From Oscillospiraceae bacterium (GTDB taxonomy: Bacteria > Bacillota > Clostridia > Oscillospirales > Oscillospiraceae), in assembly GCA_017445385.1 (NCBI GenBank), contig JAFSUG010000030.1, positions 1 to 64,000 on the forward strand: 64,000 nucleotides of DNA, in the 5' to 3' direction. The notes beneath the pieces were generated by a model that did not search any database, was not told the origin of the DNA, and worked only from the letters and a program-made list of their open reading frames with translations. Below are positions 1-8,108 of this stretch, piece after piece; within the stretch, counting starts at the first letter, position 1, and each line of letters starts with the position of its first letter. Both the position numbers and the translations under genes were made by a program.

Positions 1-12
1 CAAACAAATATC

Positions 13-206
13 GACTAAAAATTGCTTGCTCACGGGTGCATGCAGTTTTCACAGTGCGCGCTTTTTTCAATGCAAGGCAAGCGGCGCAGGAAATACTTTG
101 TGTATTTGCAAGCCGCATAACGAAGCAGTGGGAAAAGCGAGTCTGTGAAAACCGGTAGTGTGCAGCGTTTATCGCCTCATCAGTTTTGAGCCAGCAATTT
201 TTCGTC
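13..206. repeat. Large nested inverted-repeat element (MITE-like, or structured RNA)
   Basis: Near-matching ends of about 20 bp (13-32 and 187-206, two mismatches) enclose a series of nested complementary arms. AAAAATTGCT (17-26) pairs with AGCAATTTTT (193-202). GTTTTCACAG (45-54) pairs with CTGTGAAAAC (143-152). CGCTTTT (59-65) pairs with AAAAGCG (133-139), and GCGGC (81-85) with GCCGC (112-116). The apex is AAATAC-TTTGT-GTATTT (91-107). No ORF of note lies inside. It may be a non-autonomous transposable element or a long rod-shaped non-coding RNA. Confidence 0.55.
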
Positions 207-218
207 ATGACAAAGCAC

Positions 219-256
219 AAAGTTTGGGTAATCCTGACGGATTACCCCAACTTTTA
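219..256. terminator. Strong hairpin, terminator candidate
   Basis: A 16-bp stem with one mismatch (219-234 with 239-254) has a TGAC loop and a short T run on the + side. It lies about 87 bases beyond the stop of the ABC exporter operon and just after the palindromic element at 13-206. It could end transcription from either side, but the T runs are short. Confidence 0.5.
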
Positions 257-340
257 ATGCAGTAATGGCGGAAAAGGGCGGCTCAAAACCTATCGCATCT
301 TTAAGTGAGCACGCCCTTGCCTCAACGGTTTTTTCTGCTT

Positions 341-2248
341 TTATTCCAGCTCGAATGCGCCGGTGTAGAGCTGATAGTAGGTGCCCTTCAGATCGAGCAG
401 ATCGCTGTGCGTGCCGCGCTCAATGATCTTTCCGTGGTCAAGCACCATGATCGCGTTCGAATTGCGAACGGTGGAGAGCCGGTGCGCAATCACGAATACC
501 GTCCGTCCCTGCATCAGGTGATCCATGCCCTTCTGCACAAGCGCCTCCGTGCGCGTGTCGATGGAGGAGGTCGCCTCGTCCAGGATCATAACCGGGGGAT
601 CGGCAACCGCCGCGCGCGCAATCGAGAGCAGCTGCCGCTGTCCCTGACTCAGTCCCGCGCCGTCGCCGGAAAGCACGGTGTCGTAGCCCTCGGGCAGCAT
701 CTTGATAAAGTCGTGCGCGCCTGCCAGCTTCGCCGCCGCGATACATTCTTCTTCCGTCGCGTCCAGCTTGCCGTATCGGATGTTTTCCATAACCGTCCCC
801 GTAAAGAGGTTCACGTCCTGCAAAACGATGCCGAGCGAGTGGCGCAGATCGGCTTTCCGGATGCGGTTGATGTTGATATCGTCGTAGCGGATCTTGCCGT
901 CTTCAATATCGTAGAAGCGGTTAATGAGATTCGTGATCGTCGTCTTGCCTGCACCGGTCGCGCCAACGAAAGCGATCTTCTGCCCGGGCTTTGCATAAAG
1001 CGAAACGTCGTGCAAAATCTGCTTGCCCGCAACGTAGGAAAAGTCTACGTTGTAGAACCGAACGTCGCCGTTCAGCTTCACGTAGGAAACGCTGCCGTCC
1101 TCCTGCGGCACTCTCCATGCCCAGATGCCGGTGCGCGTTTCGCTCTCGGTGAGTGCGCCGTTTTCTTCCTTCGCGTTTACAAGCGTTACCGTGCCGTCGT
1201 CCGGCTCCGGCTGCTCATCGAGCAGCTTGAAGATCCGCGATGCGCCCGCGAGCGACATGATAATCGCGTTGAGCTGCATGGAGATCTGGCTGACCGGGCG
1301 CGAGAATTCGCGGCTTAAGCGCAAGAACGCAACGATTGCGCCGAGCGTCAGCAGGCTTCCGCCGGAGAAGATGGCAGCCGCACCGCCTACAACCGCGATC
1401 AGTACGTATTGCAGGTGCCCCATGTTGTTCATGATCGGGCCGAGCAGGTTTGCGTAGGTGTTCGCCTTGCCTGCGTTTTCGCAAAGCTCCTCGTTGTGGC
1501 GGTCAAATGCCTCTTTTGCCTTTTCCTCGTGGCAGAAAACCTTCACAACGCGCTGCCCCTGGATCATTTCCTCCACGTAGCCGTTCAGCGTGCCGATTGC
1601 CTGCTGCTGGGAAACGAAATACTTTGCCGAATTGCTGCCGATCTTGCCCATCACGTAGAGCATCACGATCATCGTCAAAACGGTAAACGCCGTCAAAACC
1701 CAGCTCAGTACGCACATCGCAACGAAAACGGAAGTTACCGTAATGATCGAAGAGAGCACGTTCGGAACGCTCTGCGAGATCATCTGCCGCAAGGTATCGG
1801 CGTCGTTCGTGTAGTGGCTCATCACTTCGCCGTAGGTGTGCGTGTCAAAGTAGCGGATCGGGAGCGACTGCATGTGCGTAAACATCTCGTCGCGGATCTG
1901 CCGCAAAACGCCCTGCGCAACACGCGCCATCAAAATGCCCTGCAGCAGCGCCGCAAGTACGGCGGCGGCGTAAACCGCGCCCATCTGCATAACGGTCTGA
2001 AGCAGTCCCGAAAGGTCTGCGTCCGGCGTTAAAAGCAGGGGGGTGATGTAGTCGTCAACGATGCTCTTCAAGAACGTCGTTCCGAGAACGGAAGCGATTG
2101 CATTGATCGCAATGCAGACCAAAACAATCAAAAATGAAAATTTGTAGCGGAATAAATACTTCAGCAGGCGGGTGACCGTGCGCTTGTCAAGCGACTTGAG
2201 ATTCACCTTGCCGGCATGCTCTCCGCTCATTCTTCCTCCGGGAGGCAT
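341..2248 (-). CDS. ABC exporter half-transporter, catalytically competent subunit
   Basis: 635-aa type IV ABC half-transporter: an N-terminal six-helix permease domain (about 30-320) and a C-terminal ATPase domain (about 395-635). The Walker A (GATGAGKT, 429-436), Walker B with catalytic Glu (ILDE, E558) and H-loop His (H589) are intact. The ABC signature reads LSQGQ (533-537) instead of LSGGQ. An extra segment of about 40 residues (350-390) precedes the ATPase core. The start ATG overlaps the upstream partner's stop by one base and has a good GGAGG. With the partner at 2248-3987 it should form a heterodimeric multidrug- or lipid-type exporter of the TM287/288 or YheH/YheI kind. The substrate cannot be read from the sequence. 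Confidence 0.93.
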   Translation of the reverse strand: MPPGGRMSGEHAGKVNLKSLDKRTVTRLLKYLFRYKFSFLIVLVCIAINAIASVLGTTFLKSIVDDYITPLLLTPDADLSGLLQTVMQMGAVYAAAVLAALLQGILMARVAQGVLRQIRDEMFTHMQSLPIRYFDTHTYGEVMSHYTNDADTLRQMISQSVPNVLSSIITVTSVFVAMCVLSWVLTAFTVLTMIVMLYVMGKIGSNSAKYFVSQQQAIGTLNGYVEEMIQGQRVVKVFCHEEKAKEAFDRHNEELCENAGKANTYANLLGPIMNNMGHLQYVLIAVVGGAAAIFSGGSLLTLGAIVAFLRLSREFSRPVSQISMQLNAIIMSLAGASRIFKLLDEQPEPDDGTVTLVNAKEENGALTESETRTGIWAWRVPQEDGSVSYVKLNGDVRFYNVDFSYVAGKQILHDVSLYAKPGQKIAFVGATGAGKTTITNLINRFYDIEDGKIRYDDININRIRKADLRHSLGIVLQDVNLFTGTVMENIRYGKLDATEEECIAAAKLAGAHDFIKMLPEGYDTVLSGDGAGLSQGQRQLLSIARAAVADPPVMILDEATSSIDTRTEALVQKGMDHLMQGRTVFVIAHRLSTVRNSNAIMVLDHGKIIERGTHSDLLDLKGTYYQLYTGAFELE

Positions 2249-3987
2249 CAGGCATCCTCCTTTCGGTTCTGGGATTCATAAACTTCTCTGTAGATCTTGT
2301 TCGTGCGCATCAGCTCTTCGTGCGTGCCGAAGCCGTCTACGCGCCCATCGTCAAGCACAAGAACGCGGTCGGCGTTTTCAACCGATGCAATCCGCTGCGT
2401 AATGATAAACTTCGTCGTGTCCGGGATCTCCTCGGCAAACGCCTTGCGGATCAGCGCGTCCGTTTTCATATCAACGGCGGACGTGGAATCGTCCAAAATC
2501 AGAATCTTCGGCTTTTTCAGCAGTGCGCGCGCAATGCAAAGGCGCTGCCGCTGACCGCCGGAAACGTTCGAGCCGCCTTGCTCGATGTGCGTATCGTAGC
2601 CGTTCGGGAACTCCCGGATAAAGCCGTCCGCCTGCGCGAGCTTGCATGCGTGGACCAGCTCTTCGTCCGTTGCGTTCTCGTTGCCCCAGCGGAGGTTTTC
2701 CTTGATCGAGCCGGAAAAGAGCACGTTCTTCTGCAAAACCATCGCAACGTTGTCGCGCAGCACCTGCAGATCATACTTTCGAACGTCTACGCCGCCAACC
2801 TTAACCGCGCCGTCCGTAACGTCGTAAAGCCGTGGAATCAGCTGCACAAGGCTCGATTTGCTCGAACCCGTACCGCCGATCACGCCGATCGTCTCACCGC
2901 TGCGGATGGAAAGGCAAACGTCGTCCAAAACGGGCTTTTCCGCCTTGCGCGCGTAGGAGAATGTCACGTGGTCGAATTCAACCGAGCCGTCCGCAACCTC
3001 AAGCACCGCGCCGCTTTCGGGGGAGGTGAGATCGCTCTGCTCATCGAGCACTTCGCAGATGCGCTCTGCCGAAGCGCGCGAGAGAATAATCATCATCAGC
3101 ACCATCGAGAACATCATCAGGCTCATCAGAATCTGCATCGTATATTGCAGCATCGCCTGGAGCTGGCCGGTCGTCATGGCGCTGCCGCCGGAGCGGATAA
3201 TCAGCCGTGCGCCGAGCCAGGAGATCAGTACCGTGCTGCCGAACGCGCAAAGCTGAATCAGCGGCCCGTTAAAGGAGATGATCGTCTCCGCCTTCTTGAA
3301 GTCCTTGTAAATCTTCTGCGAAACGCCGTTGAATTTCTCGATCTCGTGGTCTTCCCGCACAAACGATTTCACAACGCGGATACCGCGCAGATTCTCCTGC
3401 ACAACCTGGTTTAGCCGGTCATACAGCTTAAAAGCGCGGCGGAAAATCGGATGCACGAACCGCATAATCAGAAAAATACCGATGCCCAAAACCGGCACGG
3501 AAACGAGAAATACCGCCGCAAGCTCCGGATGAATGCGAAACGCCGCAATCATCGAGAAAACCAGCATAAACGGGCTTCTCACAGCCGTTCGAATAATCAT
3601 CATGTAGGCGTTTTGCAGATTGGAAACGTCCGTCGTCGTGCGCGTGATGATCGAGGCGGTCGAGAATTTGTCAATGTTGGAAAAGGAAAAATCCTGCACG
3701 TGATAGTAAATATCATGGCGCAGGTTTTTCGCAAAGCCTGCCGATGCAAGCGCCGCGTGCTTGCCGCTGAGCGCGCCGCAGGCAAGCGATATCAGGCAGC
3801 AAACAACCAGCCAGCCGCCGATCATCGCAATCCTGCCGAGATCGCCCTTGTCGATGCCTTCGTCAATCAGCATCGCCATCAGCATCGGGATCACAACCTC
3901 CAAAATGACCTCGATACTCACATAAATCGGCGCCAAAATAGAGCTTTTCTTGTATTCCCGAATGCTTTTTGAAAGCTTTTTAATCAA
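2248..3987 (-). CDS. ABC exporter half-transporter, degenerate ATPase subunit
   Basis: 579-aa ABC half-transporter with permease helices in about 15-305 and an ATPase domain from about 335. Its own catalytic residues are degenerate. Walker A is GGTGSSKS (371-378) with Ser376 where Gly is usual. The Walker B carboxylate is Asp500 instead of Glu, and the H-loop position is Gln531 instead of His. Its signature motif (VSGGQ, 475-479) is intact. It would therefore supply the good signature to the partner's good Walker site, giving one active and one degenerate ATP site as in known heterodimeric exporters. First gene of a two-gene operon with its own promoter at 4034-4062. Confidence 0.93.
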   Translation of the reverse strand: MIKKLSKSIREYKKSSILAPIYVSIEVILEVVIPMLMAMLIDEGIDKGDLGRIAMIGGWLVVCCLISLACGALSGKHAALASAGFAKNLRHDIYYHVQDFSFSNIDKFSTASIITRTTTDVSNLQNAYMMIIRTAVRSPFMLVFSMIAAFRIHPELAAVFLVSVPVLGIGIFLIMRFVHPIFRRAFKLYDRLNQVVQENLRGIRVVKSFVREDHEIEKFNGVSQKIYKDFKKAETIISFNGPLIQLCAFGSTVLISWLGARLIIRSGGSAMTTGQLQAMLQYTMQILMSLMMFSMVLMMIILSRASAERICEVLDEQSDLTSPESGAVLEVADGSVEFDHVTFSYARKAEKPVLDDVCLSIRSGETIGVIGGTGSSKSSLVQLIPRLYDVTDGAVKVGGVDVRKYDLQVLRDNVAMVLQKNVLFSGSIKENLRWGNENATDEELVHACKLAQADGFIREFPNGYDTHIEQGGSNVSGGQRQRLCIARALLKKPKILILDDSTSAVDMKTDALIRKAFAEEIPDTTKFIITQRIASVENADRVLVLDDGRVDGFGTHEELMRTNKIYREVYESQNRKEDA

Positions 3988-4028
3988 ATCGTGTCCTCCT
4001 TCCTGAGGGGCAGTCTCAAAAATAGCAT

Positions 4029-4062
4029 CCTATATTTTATAGGAAAACGGCAAAAAAGTCAA
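4029..4062 (-). promoter_or_regulatory. Promoter of the ABC exporter operon with palindrome on the -10
   Basis: On the minus strand, TTGACT (4057-4062), a 17-bp gap and TAAAAT (4034-4039). A perfect 15-bp palindrome, CCTATATTTTATAGG (4029-4043), covers the -10 box and could be a repressor site. No regulator gene is adjacent. Confidence 0.6.
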
Positions 4063-4130
4063 TGAAACGCGGACGCAAACCCGTAAATCCATGAGAAACA
4101 ACCAAATTGCACAAAAAACGGCAACAGGAG

Positions 4131-4159
4131 TTGCAAAGCAAAAGTGTCCGCGGTAGAAT
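4131..4159 (+). promoter_or_regulatory. Promoter of the GH5-like gene
   Basis: TTGCAA (4131-4136), 17-bp gap, TAGAAT (4154-4159). The start codon follows 30 bases later after AAGGTGA as ribosome-binding site. Confidence 0.55.
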
Positions 4160-4189
4160 AACAGTATCAATGCTATAAGGTGACCGAAA

Positions 4190-6205
4190 ATGTCCAGATA
4201 TATCAAAACACCTGCCTACCCGGATCGTATGCCGGTGGATATTTCGTTCGTCTTTGCGGATGAAAAGCCTGCCGGCAAGCATGGCTTCTGCAAGGCAAAC
4301 GGCGATGCCTTCAGCTTCGCGGATGGCACGCTTGCGCGTTTCTGGGGCGTCAACTTCAACGGCGGCGCAAACTTCCCGGAGCATGACTATGCCGAAAAAG
4401 TCGCGCGCAGACTTGCGCAGGCAGGCTGCAATCTCGTCCGGTTCCACCAGCTCGATGCCGAGTGGGATACGCCCAATATCTATTCGTATACGAAAGGACC
4501 GCGCGTCAAAACCTCGCGCGAGCTCGATCCGGTCTCGCTCGATCATCTGGATTATCTGATCTACTGCCTGAAAGAGCAGGGCATCTACGTTTATTTCGAT
4601 ATGATGACCTACCGCAGATTCAAATCGGGCGACGACGTGCCGTATGCAAACCTGCTGGGCGACAGCGCAAAGCCCTACAGCATCTTTGATCGCCGCATGA
4701 TCGAGCTGCAAAAGGAATTTGCCGATCAGATCTGGAACCGCGTCAATAAATATACCGGCCTTGCCTATAAAGACGATCCCGTTATCGCCATGGTCGAGAT
4801 CACGAACGAATGCGATCTGTTTCTGGAATTCCCGGCGGAAAAGGGCGACAACGTCCCGTATTATACCGAGGAATTCAAGCAGCTTTTCAAAGCGTGGGTC
4901 GAGAAAAAAGGCGTCGACTACGATTGGGAAACCTACAGCATGTATGATCCCTCCGAAACGATGGTCAATTTTAAGATCGAGCTTACGGAAAGCTACTATC
5001 AGGAGATGGCGGATCACCTCCGCGCAATCGGCGTAAAAGTGCCCATCACCGGCACGAACTGGACGCATAAGCATCCGGACAACGTCATCTCCCAGGAGCA
5101 TATGGACTTCCTGGACGACCATCATTATTTCTATGACTGGCGCTGGGGCGAAACGGAAAAATGCTGCGGCAACGCGCAGATCGTCGAGGCGAAAGCCCCG
5201 ATGAAGGGCCCGACCTATATGCGCGTGAATAACCGCCCGTATTTCATCTCCGAATGGGATATTCCGTGGCCGAACTGCTACCGCGCCGAAGGCCCGATCT
5301 ACTATGCGGCGATTGCCGCGCTGCAAAACTGGGGCGGTCTTGCCATCCATACCTACGCCTACGGCACCGACCTCGATAAAAACAGCATCCTCGGCAAGGA
5401 GATCTCCTCCGATACAATCGGCGGCATCGCCTACCGCGAGGGCGTTTTCACAACTTGGAACGATCCTGCGAAATTCGGTCTGTTCCAGCATAGCGCGCTG
5501 ATTTTCCGCCGCGGCGACGTTTCGCCGGCGAATACCAAGATCGGCATGAACGTCACAAATCGGCAGAAGCTCGCGCTGAAATTCGCCGGCACTGGCATTT
5601 TGGACGTGCACCGCGTCGCAACCATTCTTCCGGGCGAAGAGCCTGTCGGCTGCGAAGAATGCTATAACGATACGGACGCTACCCCCGTCTGGACGGATGA
5701 TCCCAACGTGCTGCAGTCCGATACGGGCGAGCTGCGCAAGAACATGAAAAAGAAGATCGCCTTCATCGATACGCCGCGCACGAAAGCCGTCTATGGCAAG
5801 CTCAACGCCGCAAAATTCTCCGCAGGCAGCGGCGATGCTATGGCAACCTCCGGCCTTGCCGTGCAGGGCAAAACGGACTTCGGCGTGATCGTCCTGTCGT
5901 CGCTCACGGATGATCCCACCGAAAAATCGGATAATATGCTTTTGTCCACAATCGGCCGCGCGCGTAATACCGATGCGCAGTTTGACGGCGATAAGATGAT
6001 CGAAACGGGCCGTGCGCCGATTCTCTCGGAAGTGATCCAGGCGAAGATCACCATTAAAACCGAGCGGACCGATCTTGCCGTCTGGGGCGTCAATGCCGAG
6101 GGCTACTACGTGGGCAAGCGTCCTGCCAAGTTTGAAGACGGCTGGATGACGTTTGAAGTCGGCAATGAATTCCCGGCAAGCTACTATCTCATCGTCGCGG
6201 AATAA
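4190..6205 (+). CDS. Cytosolic GH5-like glycoside hydrolase (specificity unknown)
   Basis: 671-aa protein without signal peptide or membrane segment, so it probably acts in the cytoplasm on imported oligosaccharides or glycosides. The N-terminal half reads as a clan-A (beta/alpha)8 hydrolase: FWGVNFNG near 51-58, LVRFHQLD near 82-89, the acid/base motif EITNE with E207, a His pair near 311, and the probable nucleophile Glu355 in FISEW. The C-terminal 230 residues look like beta-rich accessory domains. Close family naming (cellulase-like, mannosidase-like or galactosidase-like) cannot be settled by eye. Single gene with its own promoter and a strong terminator directly after it. Confidence 0.8.
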   Translation: MSRYIKTPAYPDRMPVDISFVFADEKPAGKHGFCKANGDAFSFADGTLARFWGVNFNGGANFPEHDYAEKVARRLAQAGCNLVRFHQLDAEWDTPNIYSYTKGPRVKTSRELDPVSLDHLDYLIYCLKEQGIYVYFDMMTYRRFKSGDDVPYANLLGDSAKPYSIFDRRMIELQKEFADQIWNRVNKYTGLAYKDDPVIAMVEITNECDLFLEFPAEKGDNVPYYTEEFKQLFKAWVEKKGVDYDWETYSMYDPSETMVNFKIELTESYYQEMADHLRAIGVKVPITGTNWTHKHPDNVISQEHMDFLDDHHYFYDWRWGETEKCCGNAQIVEAKAPMKGPTYMRVNNRPYFISEWDIPWPNCYRAEGPIYYAAIAALQNWGGLAIHTYAYGTDLDKNSILGKEISSDTIGGIAYREGVFTTWNDPAKFGLFQHSALIFRRGDVSPANTKIGMNVTNRQKLALKFAGTGILDVHRVATILPGEEPVGCEECYNDTDATPVWTDDPNVLQSDTGELRKNMKKKIAFIDTPRTKAVYGKLNAAKFSAGSGDAMATSGLAVQGKTDFGVIVLSSLTDDPTEKSDNMLLSTIGRARNTDAQFDGDKMIETGRAPILSEVIQAKITIKTERTDLAVWGVNAEGYYVGKRPAKFEDGWMTFEVGNEFPASYYLIVAE

Positions 6206-6217
6206 ATCCGGAGCGTA

Positions 6218-6247
6218 TAAAAAGGGCTGCATTGCAGCCCTTTTTTG
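6218..6247 (+). terminator. Intrinsic terminator of the GH5-like gene
   Basis: AAAGGGCTGCA and TGCAGCCCTTT form a near-perfect stem followed by six T, starting about 15 bases after the stop codon. Confidence 0.9.
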
Positions 6248-6265
6248 CGCCCACAACGCACCAAG

Positions 6266-6872
6266 AAATATCGCCCCCTGTGGGGGAGATGTCGGCGCAG
6301 CCGACAGAGGGGGGAACCAATTCAAACCCTACGCGGCAAGCGAGCGTTGCCGCGCCCAATGGCTCCCCTTGCGAGGGGAGCTGTCAGCGAAGCTGACTGA
6401 GGGGTAGAAAGGCAATGAACAATTGCAAATTGACAATAGAAAAAATGCACCGCTCCACAAAAATCGAATCTTCAGCTTTCCATTTTCCATTATCCATTGT
6501 CAATTGCACCGCACCCGTAGGGGCGATCATTGATCGCCCGAAAACGCACGGCACTACCGATTACCCCGTAGGGCGGCATGCCCTCATGCCGCCGAAACCG
6601 CAGTCCCCTTGAGACTCGCACCCCCAAAAGGCTCCCCTTGCGAGGGGAGCTGTCAGCGAAGCTGACTGAGGGGTAGAAAGGCAATGGACAATTCAAAATT
6701 GAAAATGGAAAATGTATCTACAACAATGCCGTTCCCTTGTAATAGAAAACGCATTTTCAACTTCCCATTATCCATTGTCAATTGCACCGCACCCGTAGGG
6801 GCGATCATTGATCGCCCGAAAACGCACGGCACTACCGATCACCCCGTAGGGCGGCATGCCCTCATGCCGCCG
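6266..6872. repeat. Repeat island 1: palindromic families A, B and C
   Basis: The 740-base gap before mrp holds no gene. It contains a family A element (6266-6316; two stems, CCCCC/GGGGG and TGTCGGC/GCCGACA), family B elements (6361-6417 and 6630-6686; stems CTCCCC/GGGGAG and GTCAGC/GCTGAC) and family C elements (6501-6594 and 6779-6872; stems GGGCGATCA/TGATCGCCC and CGGCATG/CATGCCG). AT-rich filler lies between them. Segments 6361-6594 and 6630-6872 are near copies of each other, so a B-filler-C unit has been duplicated in tandem. Confidence 0.85.
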
Positions 6873-6887
6873 CAACAAACCGCCGCA

Positions 6888-6916
6888 TTGACGATGCAAG
6901 CCGAATCTGCTATACT
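6888..6916 (+). promoter_or_regulatory. Promoter of mrp
   Basis: TTGACG (6888-6893), 17-bp gap, TATACT (6911-6916), starting 16 bases after the last repeat of the island. The gene has GGAGG at about 6932. Confidence 0.8.
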
Positions 6917-6946
6917 AAACAAAAACCAACCACGGAGGTCTTACCT

Positions 6947-7768
6947 ATGAGTGAATCGTGCAGCGGAAGCTGCGAAAGCTGCTCCGAAAACTGCTCTGAG
7001 CGCAAGGCGGAAAGTTTCCTTGCCGAGCAGAACCAATTTTCCAACGTGAAAAAAGTCATCGCCGTTATGAGCGGCAAAGGCGGCGTCGGCAAAAGCACCG
7101 TCACGTCGCTGCTTGCCGTAGCAACGGCAAAAAAAGGGTATCGCGTTGCGATCCTCGATGCCGATATTACCGGCCCGTCGATCCCGAAAGCGTTCGGTCT
7201 AAACGATACCGTGCAGGCGGATGACAACGGGCTTTACCCCGCGAAAACCGCCGGCGGCATCGAAGTCATGTCGGTCAACCTGCTTCTGCCGGATCGGGAA
7301 TCCCCCGTTATCTGGCGCGGCCCGATCATCGGCGGAACCGTCAAACAGTTCTGGACGGACGTTTGCTGGGGCGATGTGGATTATATGTTCGTGGATATGC
7401 CGCCCGGAACGGGCGATGTTCCGCTCACCGTCTTCCAGTCGCTGCCCGTCAGCGGCGCGGTCGTCGTTACATCGCCGCAGGACCTCGTCACGCTGATCGT
7501 GAAAAAAGCGGTCAATATGGCAAAAATGATGAACATCCCCGTCCTTGGCGCGATAGAGAACTACAGCTTCTTCCGCTGCCCCGATTGCGGCAAGGCGCAT
7601 CCGATCTTCGGCGAAAGCAAGATCGATGGCGTCGCGGCGGAGATGGGCATTCCCGTTCTTGCAAAACTCCCGATCGATCCTTCGGTCGCCGCCCTGTGCG
7701 ACAGCGGCAATATGGAGCAGGCGGATACCGCCGCGCTCGAAGATGCCGTCAAAGCAATCATCGGCTGA
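6947..7768 (+). CDS. mrp: Mrp/NBP35-type P-loop ATPase, Fe-S cluster carrier
   Basis: 273-aa Mrp/NBP35-family ATPase that holds and transfers Fe-S clusters to apoproteins. A Cys-rich N-terminus (SCSGSCESCSENC, residues 4-16) recalls the N-terminal ferredoxin-like motif of NBP35. The deviant Walker A GKGGVGKST lies near 45-53, and MPPGTGD and the C-terminal CPDC pair follow in the usual order. It stands alone with its own promoter and terminator, directly before an operon that needs many Fe-S clusters (the Hdr/Flx/Frd genes), which makes a maturation role there plausible. Confidence 0.92.
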   Translation: MSESCSGSCESCSENCSERKAESFLAEQNQFSNVKKVIAVMSGKGGVGKSTVTSLLAVATAKKGYRVAILDADITGPSIPKAFGLNDTVQADDNGLYPAKTAGGIEVMSVNLLLPDRESPVIWRGPIIGGTVKQFWTDVCWGDVDYMFVDMPPGTGDVPLTVFQSLPVSGAVVVTSPQDLVTLIVKKAVNMAKMMNIPVLGAIENYSFFRCPDCGKAHPIFGESKIDGVAAEMGIPVLAKLPIDPSVAALCDSGNMEQADTAALEDAVKAIIG

Positions 7769-7773
7769 ACAGC

Positions 7774-7812
7774 AAAAAGCGAAACGCAAATTTGCGCTTC
7801 GCTTTTTTGTTT
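7774..7812 (+). terminator. Intrinsic terminator of mrp
   Basis: A stem of about 15 bp with one mismatch (AAAAAGCGAA... pairing with ...TTCGCTTTTTT), followed by T-rich sequence, just after the mrp stop. Confidence 0.85.
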
Positions 7813-7992
7813 TTCTATGGCGGATTTTTCCATGCGCAAGCGTAAAATAAACGGGGCGGACTTCAATTCGGTATTATGTAAAATAACCAAAAAACAGCGG
7901 CGTTTTTGCCGCATTTTGCAAAAGAAGTAACAACTGGGAAAGATTTGCATGAAATGCTGATAAAACATGACAAATCTAACATTACTTTTTAC

Positions 7993-8021
7993 TTGACCTT
8001 ATTCCATGATTATGGTATAAA
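7993..8021 (+). promoter_or_regulatory. Promoter of the mdh-hdr-flx-frd operon
   Basis: TTGACC (7993-7998), 17-bp gap, TATAAA (8016-8021). The 340-base gap 7769-8108 otherwise holds the mrp terminator and an AT-rich stretch. From the inferred start near 8028 the leader (to 8108) is almost free of G and T apart from the ribosome-binding site. It consists of repeated AATAAAAAC-like units, so it should be unstructured and open for translation. Confidence 0.8.
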
Positions 8022-8108
8022 AACAATGAAAAAAAGGGAAAATATCAAGAAAAACCAAATAAAACCAATAAAAACAAATAAAAACAACATATAAGGGAAG
8101 GAAGAACC

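Noticed and set aside
4037-6325. Long open frame (762 codons) on the minus strand opposite the GH5-like gene
   Set aside because: It mirrors the GC-rich codons of the real gene. It has no ribosome-binding site or recognisable motif, while the + strand frame carries the catalytic motifs EITNE and FISEW.
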